DNA of 64,000 bases. Origin: Solimonas terrae. Lineage in GTDB: Bacteria; Pseudomonadota; Gammaproteobacteria; Nevskiales; Nevskiaceae. The stretch is from the NCBI RefSeq assembly GCF_011067135.1, contig NZ_JAAMOW010000009.1, positions 124,001 through 188,000 on the forward strand, in the 5' to 3' direction. The position numbers and the translations under genes were made by a program. Shown in pieces: positions 24,029 through 35,183 of the stretch (within the stretch, counting starts at the first letter, position 1; every line of letters starts with the position of its first letter). Below the pieces are notes generated by a model that was not told the origin of the DNA, did not search any database, and saw only the letters and a list, made by a program, of their open reading frames with translations.

Positions 24029-24622
24029 CTAGAAGTCGCCGTAGCGCCGACGCCGGCGATTCTGCAGCAACCACGGCAACAGCAGGCCGAGGATGACGCC
24101 GCCGCTGAGCAGGCCGGCACCGGCGATCAGCGTCGCACGCTTCGCGCGTTCGGCATCGAAGTGCAGCGTGACCGCATCCATCGCCTGCTGCTTGGCGGCG
24201 AGCGCCGATTTCAGCTGCGTGTTTTCCTGCGACAGCTCGAAGGCCGGGCGCGCCGAATCGATCTGCGCCTTGGCACTCTTAAGCTCGTCCTGCAGCGACT
24301 TGATCTGCGCGCGGGCACTGTCGAGATCGGACTTCATCTGCGACAGGCGATCCCGCGCGGCCGGCTGAGGCGACAGGTAGCGCGCCGTCATCCAGCCTTC
24401 GACGCCACTGCTGCTGCGGACGCGCGCGAAGCTCTGTTCGCCCAGTGTTTCAAGCACGGCGACCTGATCGCCGCTGTGCAGGACGCCCACCGACCCCGCG
24501 TCGTTGCGCGGCGCCTCGCGCAGAGTCACCGAGACGTCGTCCGTGATGTATTGCGGGGTACCTTCGGCATGGGCCAGCGGTACCACGAGTGCGAGGGCGA
24601 GAAGCAGGGGGACTCGATTCAT
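24029..24622 (-). CDS. TIGR04211-type SH3-domain signal-transduction protein (YgiM-like)
   Basis: A 197-aa protein with signal peptide MNRVPLLLALALVVPLAHA, a bacterial SH3b domain at about 25-85 (YITDDVSVTLREAPRNDAGS), a coiled coil at about 90-155 (DRLSQMKSDLDSARAQIKSL and on), and a C-terminal membrane helix (LIAGAGLLSGGVILGLLLPW) followed by RRRRRYGDF. This is the domain order of the YgiM/TIGR04211 proteins, thought to bind wall or sense the envelope. Role unknown. Confidence 0.85.
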   Translation of the reverse strand: MNRVPLLLALALVVPLAHAEGTPQYITDDVSVTLREAPRNDAGSVGVLHSGDQVAVLETLGEQSFARVRSSSGVEGWMTARYLSPQPAARDRLSQMKSDLDSARAQIKSLQDELKSAKAQIDSARPAFELSQENTQLKSALAAKQQAMDAVTLHFDAERAKRATLIAGAGLLSGGVILGLLLPWLLQNRRRRRYGDF

Positions 24623-24683
24623 GGTCGGGCGAGTCTAGCAACGCAGACTCGATGCGCAAGCCCGCACCTTCTTCAGCGAAGCT

Positions 24684-25127
24684 TCAGCCGTGTTGCGCTC
24701 GGCGTTGCCGACCGCCTTCGAAGCGACGGATTTCCTCGGCCGTCTGCGGCTGCAGCGGCGTCACGGTCTGCGGCTCGCCGGCTTCGTTGACCGCGACCAT
24801 CGTGAAGAAGCAGCTGTTTGCATGGCGCACGACATCCCGGCGAATGTCTTCGGCGACGACCTTGATGCCGACTTCCATCGAGGTGCGGCCGGTATAGTTC
24901 ACCGAAGCGAGAAAGTGCACGAGTTCGCCGACATGGATCGGCTGACGGAACATCACGCGATCGACCGACAACGTGACGACATAGCTGCCGGCGTAGCGGC
25001 TCGCGCAGGCATACGCGACCTGATCGAGCAGTTTGAGAATGTGACCGCCGTGCACGTTGCCGGAAAAGTTGACCATGTCCGGCGTCATCAGCACGGTCAT
25101 CGTCAAGGTGTGTTTCGGCAGCTCCAT
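24684..25127 (-). CDS. Hot-dog-fold acyl-CoA thioesterase
   Basis: A 147-aa single hot-dog-domain acyl-CoA thioesterase of the YciA/BFIT group. The family motif is NFSGNVHGGHILKLLDQVAY, with the catalytic-side acidic residue in LLDQ, followed by VTLSVDRVMFRQPIHVGELV and YTGRTSMEVGIKVVAED. It hydrolyses acyl-CoA to free acid and CoA in the cytosol. The ATG at 25127 gives the normal start MELPKHTLTMTVLMTPDMVN. It lies 29 nt downstream of aceF on the same strand and may share its message. Confidence 0.88.
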   Translation of the reverse strand: MELPKHTLTMTVLMTPDMVNFSGNVHGGHILKLLDQVAYACASRYAGSYVVTLSVDRVMFRQPIHVGELVHFLASVNYTGRTSMEVGIKVVAEDIRRDVVRHANSCFFTMVAVNEAGEPQTVTPLQPQTAEEIRRFEGGRQRRAQHG

Positions 25128-25156
25128 TTGCGTTCCCCCGAGGCGGTTGCCGCCGG

Positions 25157-26791
25157 CTACAGCGCGAGCCGGCGCAGATCGCCGAGCAGCTTGCCCAGCA
25201 GCACGATGAAGCGCGCGGCATAGGCACCGTCGATCACGCGATGATCGTACGACAAGGACAAGGGACAAAGCAGGCGCGGCGCGAACTGCTTGCCATCCCA
25301 GACCGGCTTGATCTGGCTTTTCGACACGCCGAGGATCGCGACTTCCGGCGCATTGACGATGGGCGTGAAGAAGCTGCCGCCGATACCGCCGAGCGACGAG
25401 ATCGAGAAGCAGCCGCCCTTCATTTCGTCGGCCTTCAGCTTGCCGTCGCGCGCCTTCTTCGCCAGCTCCGCGGTCTCCTGCGCGAGCTGCACGATGCCCT
25501 TCTGATCGACGTTGCGCACGACCGGCACGACCAGACCGTTCGGCGTGTCGGCGGCAAAGCCGATGTGCAGATACTTTTTCAGAATCAGGTTTTCGCCGTC
25601 GGCTGCGAGCGAGCTGGCGAACTCCGGGTACTGTCTGATCGCGGCGGCGACGGCCTTGATCACGAACGGCAGCAGCGTCAGCTTGACGCCGGCTTCGTCG
25701 CTCTGCGCCTTGCGGAAGGCTTCGAGTTCGGTGATGTCGGCTTCGTCGGTCTGCGTGACATGCGGCACGTTGAGCCAGGCGCGATGCAGATGCGCGGCCG
25801 ACAGTTTGCGAATGCGCGCAAGCGGCCTGGTTTCGATCTCGCCGAACTGTGCGAAGTCGACCGCGGGTATCGGCAGAATGCCGCTGCCACCGACCGCCGG
25901 CGATGCGGCGGTCGTCTGCGCGAGACGCTGTTTGACGAAGCCCTGAACGTCTTCGATGACGATGCGCCCGCGCGCAGCCGAGCCCTTCACCTGCGACAGA
26001 TCGACCCCGAGCTCGCGCGCGAACTTGCGCGTCGCCGGTCCGGCGTAAGGCACTTCGCCTTCGCGTTTCGGCTCCGGCGGTGGCTGCAGCGGCGCCGCAT
26101 CGCTGACGACCGCCTGCACCGACTTCGGGGCCGGCGTCGCCGGCACCGTTGCATCTGCGCTCTTTCTCGGCGCCGCCGGCGAAACGGCTGCAGCAGCCGC
26201 GCCGACCAGCGTGCAGACCGCAGCGCCTTGCGAGACCTTGTCGCCGAGCTTGAGCCTGAAATCCCGCACGGTGCCGGAGGCCGGTGCCGGCACTTCAAGC
26301 GTCGCCTTGTCCGATTCGAGCACCAGCAGCGGCGCATCCTTTTCCACCGCGTCGCCGTCGTGGACGAGGATTTCGATTACCGGCACGTCGTGGTAATCGC
26401 CGATGTCCGGGATCGTCACCTCGACACGGCCGCTGCCGCCGTCGGGCGCCGACACGGTTTGCGCGGCGACCGGCGGCTCGGCATCTTTTGGCGTCTCGAC
26501 TTTGGCGACGGGCGCGGAATCGGCGGGCGGCTGCGCGGCCGGTGCCGCCTCGGCAGCGATTTCGAGTTCGCAGATTTCGGCGCCCTGCGAAACCTTGTCG
26601 CCGAGCTTGAGCTTGAGCTTGCGGACGACGCCCGAGGCCGGTGCCGGCACTTCGAGCGTCGCCTTGTCCGATTCGAGTACCAGCAGCGGCGCGTCCTTGT
26701 CGATTGCGTCGCCGTTGGCGACCAGCAATTCGATCACCGGCACGTCGTGGTAGTCGCCGATATCGGGAACCGTGACTTTCTGATTCGCCAT
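25157..26791 (-). CDS. aceF: Pyruvate dehydrogenase E2, dihydrolipoyl acetyltransferase
   Basis: E2 core of the pyruvate dehydrogenase complex: it accepts the acetyl group on lipoyl-lysine and transfers it to CoA. The 544-aa protein has two lipoyl domains with lipoylated lysines K43 and K162, each in ESDKATLEVPAPASG, joined by Ala/Pro linkers. Next come a peripheral-subunit-binding domain at about 250-285 (YAGPATRKFARELGVDLSQV) and the catalytic domain ending with DHRVIDGAYAARF. The two lipoyl domains are strikingly similar also at DNA level. It follows aceE by 14 nt. No lpd (E3) gene is in the window. Confidence 0.97.
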   Translation of the reverse strand: MANQKVTVPDIGDYHDVPVIELLVANGDAIDKDAPLLVLESDKATLEVPAPASGVVRKLKLKLGDKVSQGAEICELEIAAEAAPAAQPPADSAPVAKVETPKDAEPPVAAQTVSAPDGGSGRVEVTIPDIGDYHDVPVIEILVHDGDAVEKDAPLLVLESDKATLEVPAPASGTVRDFRLKLGDKVSQGAAVCTLVGAAAAAVSPAAPRKSADATVPATPAPKSVQAVVSDAAPLQPPPEPKREGEVPYAGPATRKFARELGVDLSQVKGSAARGRIVIEDVQGFVKQRLAQTTAASPAVGGSGILPIPAVDFAQFGEIETRPLARIRKLSAAHLHRAWLNVPHVTQTDEADITELEAFRKAQSDEAGVKLTLLPFVIKAVAAAIRQYPEFASSLAADGENLILKKYLHIGFAADTPNGLVVPVVRNVDQKGIVQLAQETAELAKKARDGKLKADEMKGGCFSISSLGGIGGSFFTPIVNAPEVAILGVSKSQIKPVWDGKQFAPRLLCPLSLSYDHRVIDGAYAARFIVLLGKLLGDLRRLAL

Positions 26792-26805
26792 TCGTCAGTC
26801 TCCGC

Positions 26806-29478
<2,673 letters not shown>

Positions 29479-29521
29479 CACCCGCGCTCCTCGCCTATTC
29501 GATGCAACAAACCGGGCCGAC

Positions 29522-29556
29522 TGTAGACCGCGGCGCTTTCATACGTCCAATATATG
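29522..29556. promoter_or_regulatory. Candidate aceE promoter with overlapping LysR-type operator
   Basis: On the minus strand TTGGAC (29550-29545), a 17-nt spacer and TCTACA (29527-29522) form a reasonable sigma-70 promoter for aceE. Overlapping its upstream edge, 29540-29556 reads CATA-N9-TATG, which contains the LysR-family AT-N11-AT box. The site lies between aceE and the divergent LysR gene, so the regulator may control both. Functional assignment is inference. Confidence 0.4.
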
Positions 29557-29584
29557 AATTAACTTGATCCAATACTTTTACGGT

Positions 29585-30505
29585 ATGAAGATGGAACTTC
29601 GGCATTTGCGCTATTTCGTGGCCGTCGCCGACGAGGGCCATTTCACGCGCGCGGCGAAGCGACTCGGCATCGGCCAGCCGCCGCTGTCGCTGCAGATCCA
29701 GCAGCTCGAGCGCGAGCTGGGCACGCTGCTGTTCCAGCGTCTGCCGCGCGGCGTCGCGCTGACCGAGGCCGGGCGCGCCTTCGCCGACGATGCGCGCCGC
29801 ATCCTGCGCGATGTCGAGCGCGCCAGCGAACATGCGCGCCGCGTGGCCAGCGGCGAGCTCGGCCGCATTCGTGTCGGCATGATCAATTCGGCACCGTTCC
29901 ATCCCTTGATCCCGCAAGTGATACGCGAGTTCCGCCGGCGTTATCCGAATGTCGCGTTTTCCCTGGAGGAAAGAACGACGCCGGGCCTCGTCAGCGCGGT
30001 GCGCGGCGACGCGGTCGACGTCGCGTTCGTGCGACCGATACACGGCAGCAGCGAAGGCCTCGACACGGAAACCATCCTCGACGAAGACATGGTCGTCGCG
30101 CTGCCGGCCGGACATGCGCTCGCCGGCCGTCGGCAGGTGCCGCTGCTGGCGCTGTCGATCGAACCCTTCGTGCTGTTTTCGCGCGCGGTCGGCGCCGGTC
30201 TGCACGACGAGATCGTCGCGGCCTGTCGCCACGCCGGGTTTTCGCCACGCGTCGTGCAGGAAGCCTCTCAGGTGACATCGATCGTCAACCTGGTCGCGTC
30301 GGGGCTCGGCCTATCGATCCTGCCGGGTTCGATGCAGCACATGCATACCGACGGGGTCACGTTCCGGCCGATCGCGCGGCCGGTGCCGAAGGCACGGCTC
30401 AGTCTGATCTGGCGCCACGCCGATCGTGATGCGCCGCAACTCGTGCGCCTGCGCGAACTGATCCGCGAACTCGCACCTGCGGCGCGGCGCGCGCGACGGG
30501 CATAA
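29585..30505 (+). CDS. LysR-family transcriptional regulator
   Basis: A 306-aa LTTR. The N-terminal winged helix-turn-helix is ELRHLRYFVAVADEGHFTRA ... PPLSLQIQQLERELGTLLFQR, followed by the linker helix and a periplasmic-binding-protein-like effector domain (GRIRVGMINSAPFHPLIPQV onward). ATGs at 29585 and 29591 are both possible. A TTG at 29564 would add seven residues. No good ribosome site is visible for any. It is divergent from aceE and upstream of the acetyl-CoA hydrolase gene, so acetate or acetyl-CoA metabolism is a plausible target (inference). Confidence 0.9.
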   Translation: MKMELRHLRYFVAVADEGHFTRAAKRLGIGQPPLSLQIQQLERELGTLLFQRLPRGVALTEAGRAFADDARRILRDVERASEHARRVASGELGRIRVGMINSAPFHPLIPQVIREFRRRYPNVAFSLEERTTPGLVSAVRGDAVDVAFVRPIHGSSEGLDTETILDEDMVVALPAGHALAGRRQVPLLALSIEPFVLFSRAVGAGLHDEIVAACRHAGFSPRVVQEASQVTSIVNLVASGLGLSILPGSMQHMHTDGVTFRPIARPVPKARLSLIWRHADRDAPQLVRLRELIRELAPAARRARRA

Positions 30506-30533
30506 TCGGGGTCCGTCCCCGCGGAGAGATGCG

Positions 30534-32702
30534 ATGCAGCGTGCCGCCACCGTGATCGACGATGTCGAGATCGCCGTCGATCGCATCATCGAGCGGATCG
30601 GCAAGCGCATCGTGCTCGGCATCCCGCTCGGACTCGGCAAACCGGTCGAACTGTGCAATGCGCTGTACCGCCGCGCGCAGGCGACGCCCGATCTGAAGCT
30701 GAAGATCTTCACTGCGCTGTCGCTGGCCAGGCCCGCCGCCGGCAGCCCCGTCGAAAAGGCCTTCATGGCTCCGTTCGTGGAGCGCGTGTTCGCCGGAGTT
30801 CCGGAACTCGACTACGTGAAGGCACAGCACGCCGGCACGCTGCCGGACAATGTCGAGGTATGCGAATTCTTCTTTCTGACCGGCGCGATGCTGAACAACG
30901 CCGAAGCGCAGCGACATTACATCAACAGCAACTACACGCACGCGGCGCGCGACGTATTCAATCACGGCTGCAATGTCGTGGCGCAGATGATCTGCAAGCG
31001 CGAGACCGCCGAAGGCACCCGCTATTCGCTGTCCTGCAATCCCGACACCGGACCTGAAGTGATTCGTCTGCTCGAGAAGCACGGGCGGCCGCATGTCGTC
31101 GTCGGGCTCGTCAATCAGAACCTGCCGTATTTCGGCAACGACGCGGAAGTCGGCGCCGAGACTTTCGACTACCTGATCGACGCCGCGCGCTACACGACGC
31201 CCCTGTTCTCCACACCGAAGATGCCCGTGACGAACGCGGACTATGCGATCGGTCTGCACGCCAGCACGCTGATTCGCGACAACGGCACGCTGCAGCTCGG
31301 TATCGGCAGTCTCGGTGACGCGATCGTTCACGCACTCAAGCTGCGTCACGAACAGAATCCGGTCTATCGCAGCCTGGTTCGGGACAGCGGCATCGAAGCG
31401 GCACACGGCGAACTGATACAGGCGGTCGGTGGCCTCGACGCGTTTCGCGAGGGTGTCTACGGCGCCACCGAAATGTTCGTCGACGGCTTCTGGCATCTGC
31501 TGCGTGCGGGCATTCTCAAGCGGCCGGTCTACGACTTCTGGGCCCTCCAGCAGCTGATCGATGAACGGCGCTGCGATCCCGGGCAACTGTCACCCGCCGT
31601 GCTCGATCATTTCGACGAACTGGGTGTGCGCGTGATCCGCACCCAGGACTTCGAGATCCTGCAACATCACGGTTTCTTCAACGACGCAACGCGCTACGAG
31701 CGCGGCTACCTGATCGCGCCGGACGGCACGCGCGTGGTCGCCAACATTGCCGAGCCGCAGGCTCGCGCCGTGATTGCGGCGCAGTGTCTGGGCACGAAGC
31801 TGCGGCGCGGCATCGTCCTGCACGGCGGCTTCTTTCTCGGGGCGCGTGATTTCTACGAAGGTCTGCGCCAGCTGTCGGACCGCGAGCGCGACGCCATCTG
31901 CATGACCGGCGTCGACAAGATCAATCAGCTCGATCGCAATCCACGGCTCTATCAGCTGCAGCGCGCCGATGCGCGCTTCATCAACACCGGCATGATGATT
32001 ACCTTGTCCGGCGACTTCGTTTCCGACGGCCTGGAAGACGGCCGCGTGGTGTCCGGAGTCGGCGGCCAGTACAACTTCGTCGCGCAGGCGCACCAGCTCG
32101 AGAGCGGCCGCTCGATCCTGATGCTGCGTGCGGTGCGTGATGCAGGCGGGCAGGCTGTCAGCAACGTGCTGTTCAACTACGGCCACACGACGATCCCGCG
32201 ACATCTGCGCGATATCGTCATCACCGAATACGGCATGGCCGATCTGCGCTCGAGGAGCGACAGCGAAATTGCAAAGGCGCTGATCTGCATTGCCGATTCG
32301 CGCTTTCAGGACGACCTGCTTGCCAGGGCCAAGACCGTCGGCAAGATCGAAGCGAACTGGCAGATTCCGTCGCGTTGGAAGCACAACACACCGCAGGCGC
32401 TGGCCGACAAGCTGCGGCCGTACAGACAGCGCGGCCTGCTGCCGCTGTTTCCGCTCGGCTCCGATTTCGATGCACTCGAGCAGGCACTGTTGCCGGCCCT
32501 GGCGCAGGTCCGGCAGGCGGCTGCGACGCGGCCGAAGTGGCAGCTGCTCTGGCAATTGCTGCGGTTCAGGCCGCGTGCGATTCCGCGGTCGGTTCTGCCT
32601 TACCTGGCGCGCGTCGAACTCGACCGCCCCGTTGGAATGCAGCGACGCGTCGCGCGCATGCTGCTGGTCGAAGCTCTTGCCGACGCCGGCGACAGGATCT
32701 GA
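30534..32702 (+). CDS. Acetyl-CoA hydrolase/CoA-transferase family protein, long form
   Basis: A 722-aa enzyme of the acetyl-CoA hydrolase/transferase family, considerably longer than the 430-520-aa characterised members. The N-terminal half carries the first CoA-transferase domain (KRIVLGIPLGLGKPVELCNA). The likely glutamyl-CoA nucleophile is E313 in YGATEMFVDG. The second domain lies at about 455-610 (INQLDRNPRLYQLQRADARF ... VSGVGGQYNFVAQA ... ITEYGMADLRSRSD). A roughly 110-residue C-terminal tail follows. It starts 28 nt after the LysR gene and is probably co-transcribed. Substrate (acetyl-, succinyl- or propionyl-CoA) is not determined. Confidence 0.85.
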   Translation: MQRAATVIDDVEIAVDRIIERIGKRIVLGIPLGLGKPVELCNALYRRAQATPDLKLKIFTALSLARPAAGSPVEKAFMAPFVERVFAGVPELDYVKAQHAGTLPDNVEVCEFFFLTGAMLNNAEAQRHYINSNYTHAARDVFNHGCNVVAQMICKRETAEGTRYSLSCNPDTGPEVIRLLEKHGRPHVVVGLVNQNLPYFGNDAEVGAETFDYLIDAARYTTPLFSTPKMPVTNADYAIGLHASTLIRDNGTLQLGIGSLGDAIVHALKLRHEQNPVYRSLVRDSGIEAAHGELIQAVGGLDAFREGVYGATEMFVDGFWHLLRAGILKRPVYDFWALQQLIDERRCDPGQLSPAVLDHFDELGVRVIRTQDFEILQHHGFFNDATRYERGYLIAPDGTRVVANIAEPQARAVIAAQCLGTKLRRGIVLHGGFFLGARDFYEGLRQLSDRERDAICMTGVDKINQLDRNPRLYQLQRADARFINTGMMITLSGDFVSDGLEDGRVVSGVGGQYNFVAQAHQLESGRSILMLRAVRDAGGQAVSNVLFNYGHTTIPRHLRDIVITEYGMADLRSRSDSEIAKALICIADSRFQDDLLARAKTVGKIEANWQIPSRWKHNTPQALADKLRPYRQRGLLPLFPLGSDFDALEQALLPALAQVRQAAATRPKWQLLWQLLRFRPRAIPRSVLPYLARVELDRPVGMQRRVARMLLVEALADAGDRI

Positions 32703-32708
32703 AGGTCG

Positions 32709-33230
32709 TCAGCGGCGACGCGGCCATTCCATCTCGCGCGGCTGATGCCCGCGCGCGCGCAGCCAGTCGCGCAAGGCCAGGCCGGTCGCGGCCGGCCAGT
32801 ATTCGGCCTCGTCGAAGGAAACGTGCTTCCACTCGGCGAGTTCTTCGTTGAGCCTGACCTCGCCTTGCGCGGGAACGTGATAGGCAATGATCAGCTGGTT
32901 CATGCGCTCGAAGCTGTAGTGGCCGATGAAGTTCGCAGCCAGCGGCTGCAGGCCGGTTTCCTCGGCGACCTCGCGCTGCACCGCTTCGTCCGGAATTTCG
33001 TTTCGTTCGAGAAAGCCGGTGATCAGGGCAAACGTGCCAGGCGGCCAAGCGATATTGCGTGCGAGCAGCAGCTTGCCTTCGTGCTCGACGACGGCCGCAA
33101 CGACCGGCGTCGGATTGTCCCAGAAGACGAAACCGCAGCCCGCGGTCTTGCAGACACGGCGATCGAAGCCCCCTTGATTTTCGGTCTGCAGGCTCGCAGC
33201 GCAGCGTGGGCAGTGTTGATAGACGCTCAT
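32709..33230 (-). CDS. Nudix hydrolase with N-terminal zinc ribbon
   Basis: A 173-aa Nudix enzyme. The N-terminal zinc ribbon is CPRC ... CKTAGC at residues 7-32. The Nudix box GFLERNEIPDEAVQREVAEE is complete (GX5EX7REUXEEXGU), holding the metal at its glutamates. The zinc ribbon resembles NADH pyrophosphatases, but their SQPWPFPxS specificity motif is absent, so another nucleotide-diphosphate substrate is likely. Start ATG at 33230 (MSVYQHCPRCAASLQ). Convergent with the acetyl-CoA hydrolase gene. Confidence 0.9.
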   Translation of the reverse strand: MSVYQHCPRCAASLQTENQGGFDRRVCKTAGCGFVFWDNPTPVVAAVVEHEGKLLLARNIAWPPGTFALITGFLERNEIPDEAVQREVAEETGLQPLAANFIGHYSFERMNQLIIAYHVPAQGEVRLNEELAEWKHVSFDEAEYWPAATGLALRDWLRARGHQPREMEWPRRR

Positions 33231-33294
33231 GCGAATCGGCGCTCGTCGGTGTCGGAGCGCATGATGATCGCATGAGCGCCCGGCCCGGGCGGCG

Positions 33295-33669
33295 CTAAGG
33301 CGCGCAGGGCGGGGGATAGGTGTGACGCAGCACACCTTTGATGAGCACGCCGGCATCGCCCCGCAGACGCGCTGTCGGCATGCCTTCCAGCATGCGCACG
33401 ACAACGTCCCGCAGCAGCGGCAACTGCGCACCGTCCGGCAGACAGTAGTCGTCGACCCGCAGCGGCAAGGTGACCTCGAGCATGCCGTGTGCACCTGGCG
33501 CTGCACGCACTTCTGCGGATGCGTCGCGCTCCAGCAACGCATCGAGATACCCCATGCACTGCGCCTGGTCGTAGACCGATTTGGTGCGGCAATGATCGAG
33601 ATAATCCTGTGCACTCATCGCCAGCACCGAGCCGGGCAACAGGGCCAGCATGCACATGATCGCCTTCAT
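33295..33669 (-). CDS. Secreted Rap1a/Tai-like small protein
   Basis: A 124-aa exported protein: signal peptide MKAIMCMLALLPGSVLAMSA, then SAQDYLDHCRTKSVYDQAQCMGYLDALLE, whose two cysteines and GYLxAL helix resemble the Rap1a/Tai family (named for immunity proteins to type VI amidase toxins, but common as orphans). A further cysteine pair lies in DDYCLPDG and at the extreme C-terminus (PPPCAP). No effector gene is adjacent, so an immunity role is not supported here. ATG at 33669 chosen for the signal peptide. Confidence 0.6.
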   Translation of the reverse strand: MKAIMCMLALLPGSVLAMSAQDYLDHCRTKSVYDQAQCMGYLDALLERDASAEVRAAPGAHGMLEVTLPLRVDDYCLPDGAQLPLLRDVVVRMLEGMPTARLRGDAGVLIKGVLRHTYPPPCAP

Positions 33670-33790
33670 TGTCCCCCGCCCGTTCGGCACTCGATGCCGT
33701 CAGTCCATCATCGCACCGCTTGCGTCGTCCTGCGCACCATTCGGCGTCATGCACGGCACGCTCGTCGCGCCGACGTCGGGGGCGACCGAG

Positions 33791-35140
33791 CTACTTGCCG
33801 ATGCAGAAGTTGGCGAAGATGCGGCCAAGCAGATCCTCGCTGCTGAATTCGCCCGTGATCTCGCCAAGTGCCACCAACGCGTCCTTGAGCTCCTCGGCCG
33901 CGAGTTCCGGCAGCGCGCCGCTGCGCAGCAGGCGTTCGGCCGCTGCCGCAAGTCGCACATTGGCCGTTTGCAGGGCGTCGACATGACGGGTGCGCGCGGA
34001 GAACAGACTGGTCTCGCCGCTTTGCAGACCGGCGCGACGATGCAATTCGGTGATCAGGGCGTCGATGCCGTCGCCGTTTGCCGCCGACAGGCAGAGCTCG
34101 CCGGCGGCGGCTGGCGCCGCGGCCGGCGCGAGGTCGATCTTGTTGTGCACGATCAACACCGGCAGGCCGGACGGCAGCTCGGCGATCAGGCGTCGATCCT
34201 CGGCCGTGAGACGCTCGCGGGCATCGACGACGAACAGCGCGAGTTCGGCCTGCGCAAGCGCGACGCGTGCGCGGCGCATGCCCTCGCGCTCGATCGCGTC
34301 GCCGCTCTCGCGCAAGCCTGCGGTATCGACCAGCGTGACCGGCAGACCGCGCAGATTGAGGTTCTCGCGCAGGACGTCGCGCGTGGTGCCGGCGATGTCG
34401 GTGACGATCGCGACCTCGGCGCCGGCAAGCCGGTTGAGCAAGGTCGATTTGCCGACGTTGGGACGGCCCGTCAAGGCCACCGTAAAACCGTCGCGCAGGC
34501 GACGCCCCTGTTCGGCCTGCATCAGCAGTTGTGCGAGATCCTGCTGCACGGTCTGCAGCTTTTTGACGAGGGCCTGATCGGCGAGCCAGTCGACGTCCTC
34601 GTCGGAGAAATCGAGCGCCCCCTCGACATACATCCGCAGCTCGATCAATTGCTCGGCAAGCGCGTGCACGCGCTTCGACAGCTCGCCCTCCAGCGAACGT
34701 TGCGCGGCGCGCGCTGCCTCCACCGTCGAGGCTTCGATCAGATCGGCGATCGCTTCGGCCTGCGCGAGATCGAGCCGGCCGTTGAGGAAGGCGCGTTCCG
34801 AGAACTCGCCGGCACGCGCCGGACGCGCACCGAGCGCACAGGCCGCGCGCACCAGCAGATCGAGTGCAACCGGACTGCCGTGACCCTGCAGTTCGACGAC
34901 GTGCTCGCCGGTGAAAGAATTCGGTGCCGGAAAATGCAGCACCAGGCCGCTGTCGATGGTCGTGCCGCTGGCGTCGCGAAAATCGCGCAGCGCGGCGTGG
35001 CGGGCGGGCGGCAGAAGACCGGCGATTCGCCCGCCGATGCGTGCGGCATCGACACCGGAAATTCGCACGACACCGACGCCGCCACGGCCAGCGGCACTGG
35101 CAATGGCGACAATCGTGTCGGTTCTCGGTATCTCGGACAT
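33791..35140 (-). CDS. mnmE: tRNA uridine-5-carboxymethylaminomethyl modification GTPase
   Basis: With MnmG it modifies the wobble uridine of several tRNAs. The 449-aa protein has the N-terminal formyl-THF-binding domain (DTIVAIASAAGRGGVGVVRI), the helical domain, and the inserted G domain: G1 GRPNVGKST at about 220-228, G2 TDIAGTTRD, G3 DTAGLRE, G4 HNKID. It ends in the required C-terminal motif CIGK. Start ATG at 35140 (MSEIPRTDTIVAI). It is last in the rpmH-rnpA-yidD-yidC-mnmE series, the standard origin-proximal order. Confidence 0.97.
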   Translation of the reverse strand: MSEIPRTDTIVAIASAAGRGGVGVVRISGVDAARIGGRIAGLLPPARHAALRDFRDASGTTIDSGLVLHFPAPNSFTGEHVVELQGHGSPVALDLLVRAACALGARPARAGEFSERAFLNGRLDLAQAEAIADLIEASTVEAARAAQRSLEGELSKRVHALAEQLIELRMYVEGALDFSDEDVDWLADQALVKKLQTVQQDLAQLLMQAEQGRRLRDGFTVALTGRPNVGKSTLLNRLAGAEVAIVTDIAGTTRDVLRENLNLRGLPVTLVDTAGLRESGDAIEREGMRRARVALAQAELALFVVDARERLTAEDRRLIAELPSGLPVLIVHNKIDLAPAAAPAAAGELCLSAANGDGIDALITELHRRAGLQSGETSLFSARTRHVDALQTANVRLAAAAERLLRSGALPELAAEELKDALVALGEITGEFSSEDLLGRIFANFCIGK

Positions 35141-35183
35141 GCCGGTCAGTGTAGCGACCGGCATGTGCGGACCGGCGCGGACC

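Noticed and set aside
23948-24790. Plus-strand frame of 280 codons opposite the SH3-domain and thioesterase genes
   Set aside because: No domain or signal. The minus-strand genes in the same place have complete recognised architectures.
33295-33669. Type VI secretion immunity gene
   Set aside because: The protein resembles the Rap1a/Tai family, but no effector, VgrG or other secretion gene is nearby, so an immunity role is not claimed.
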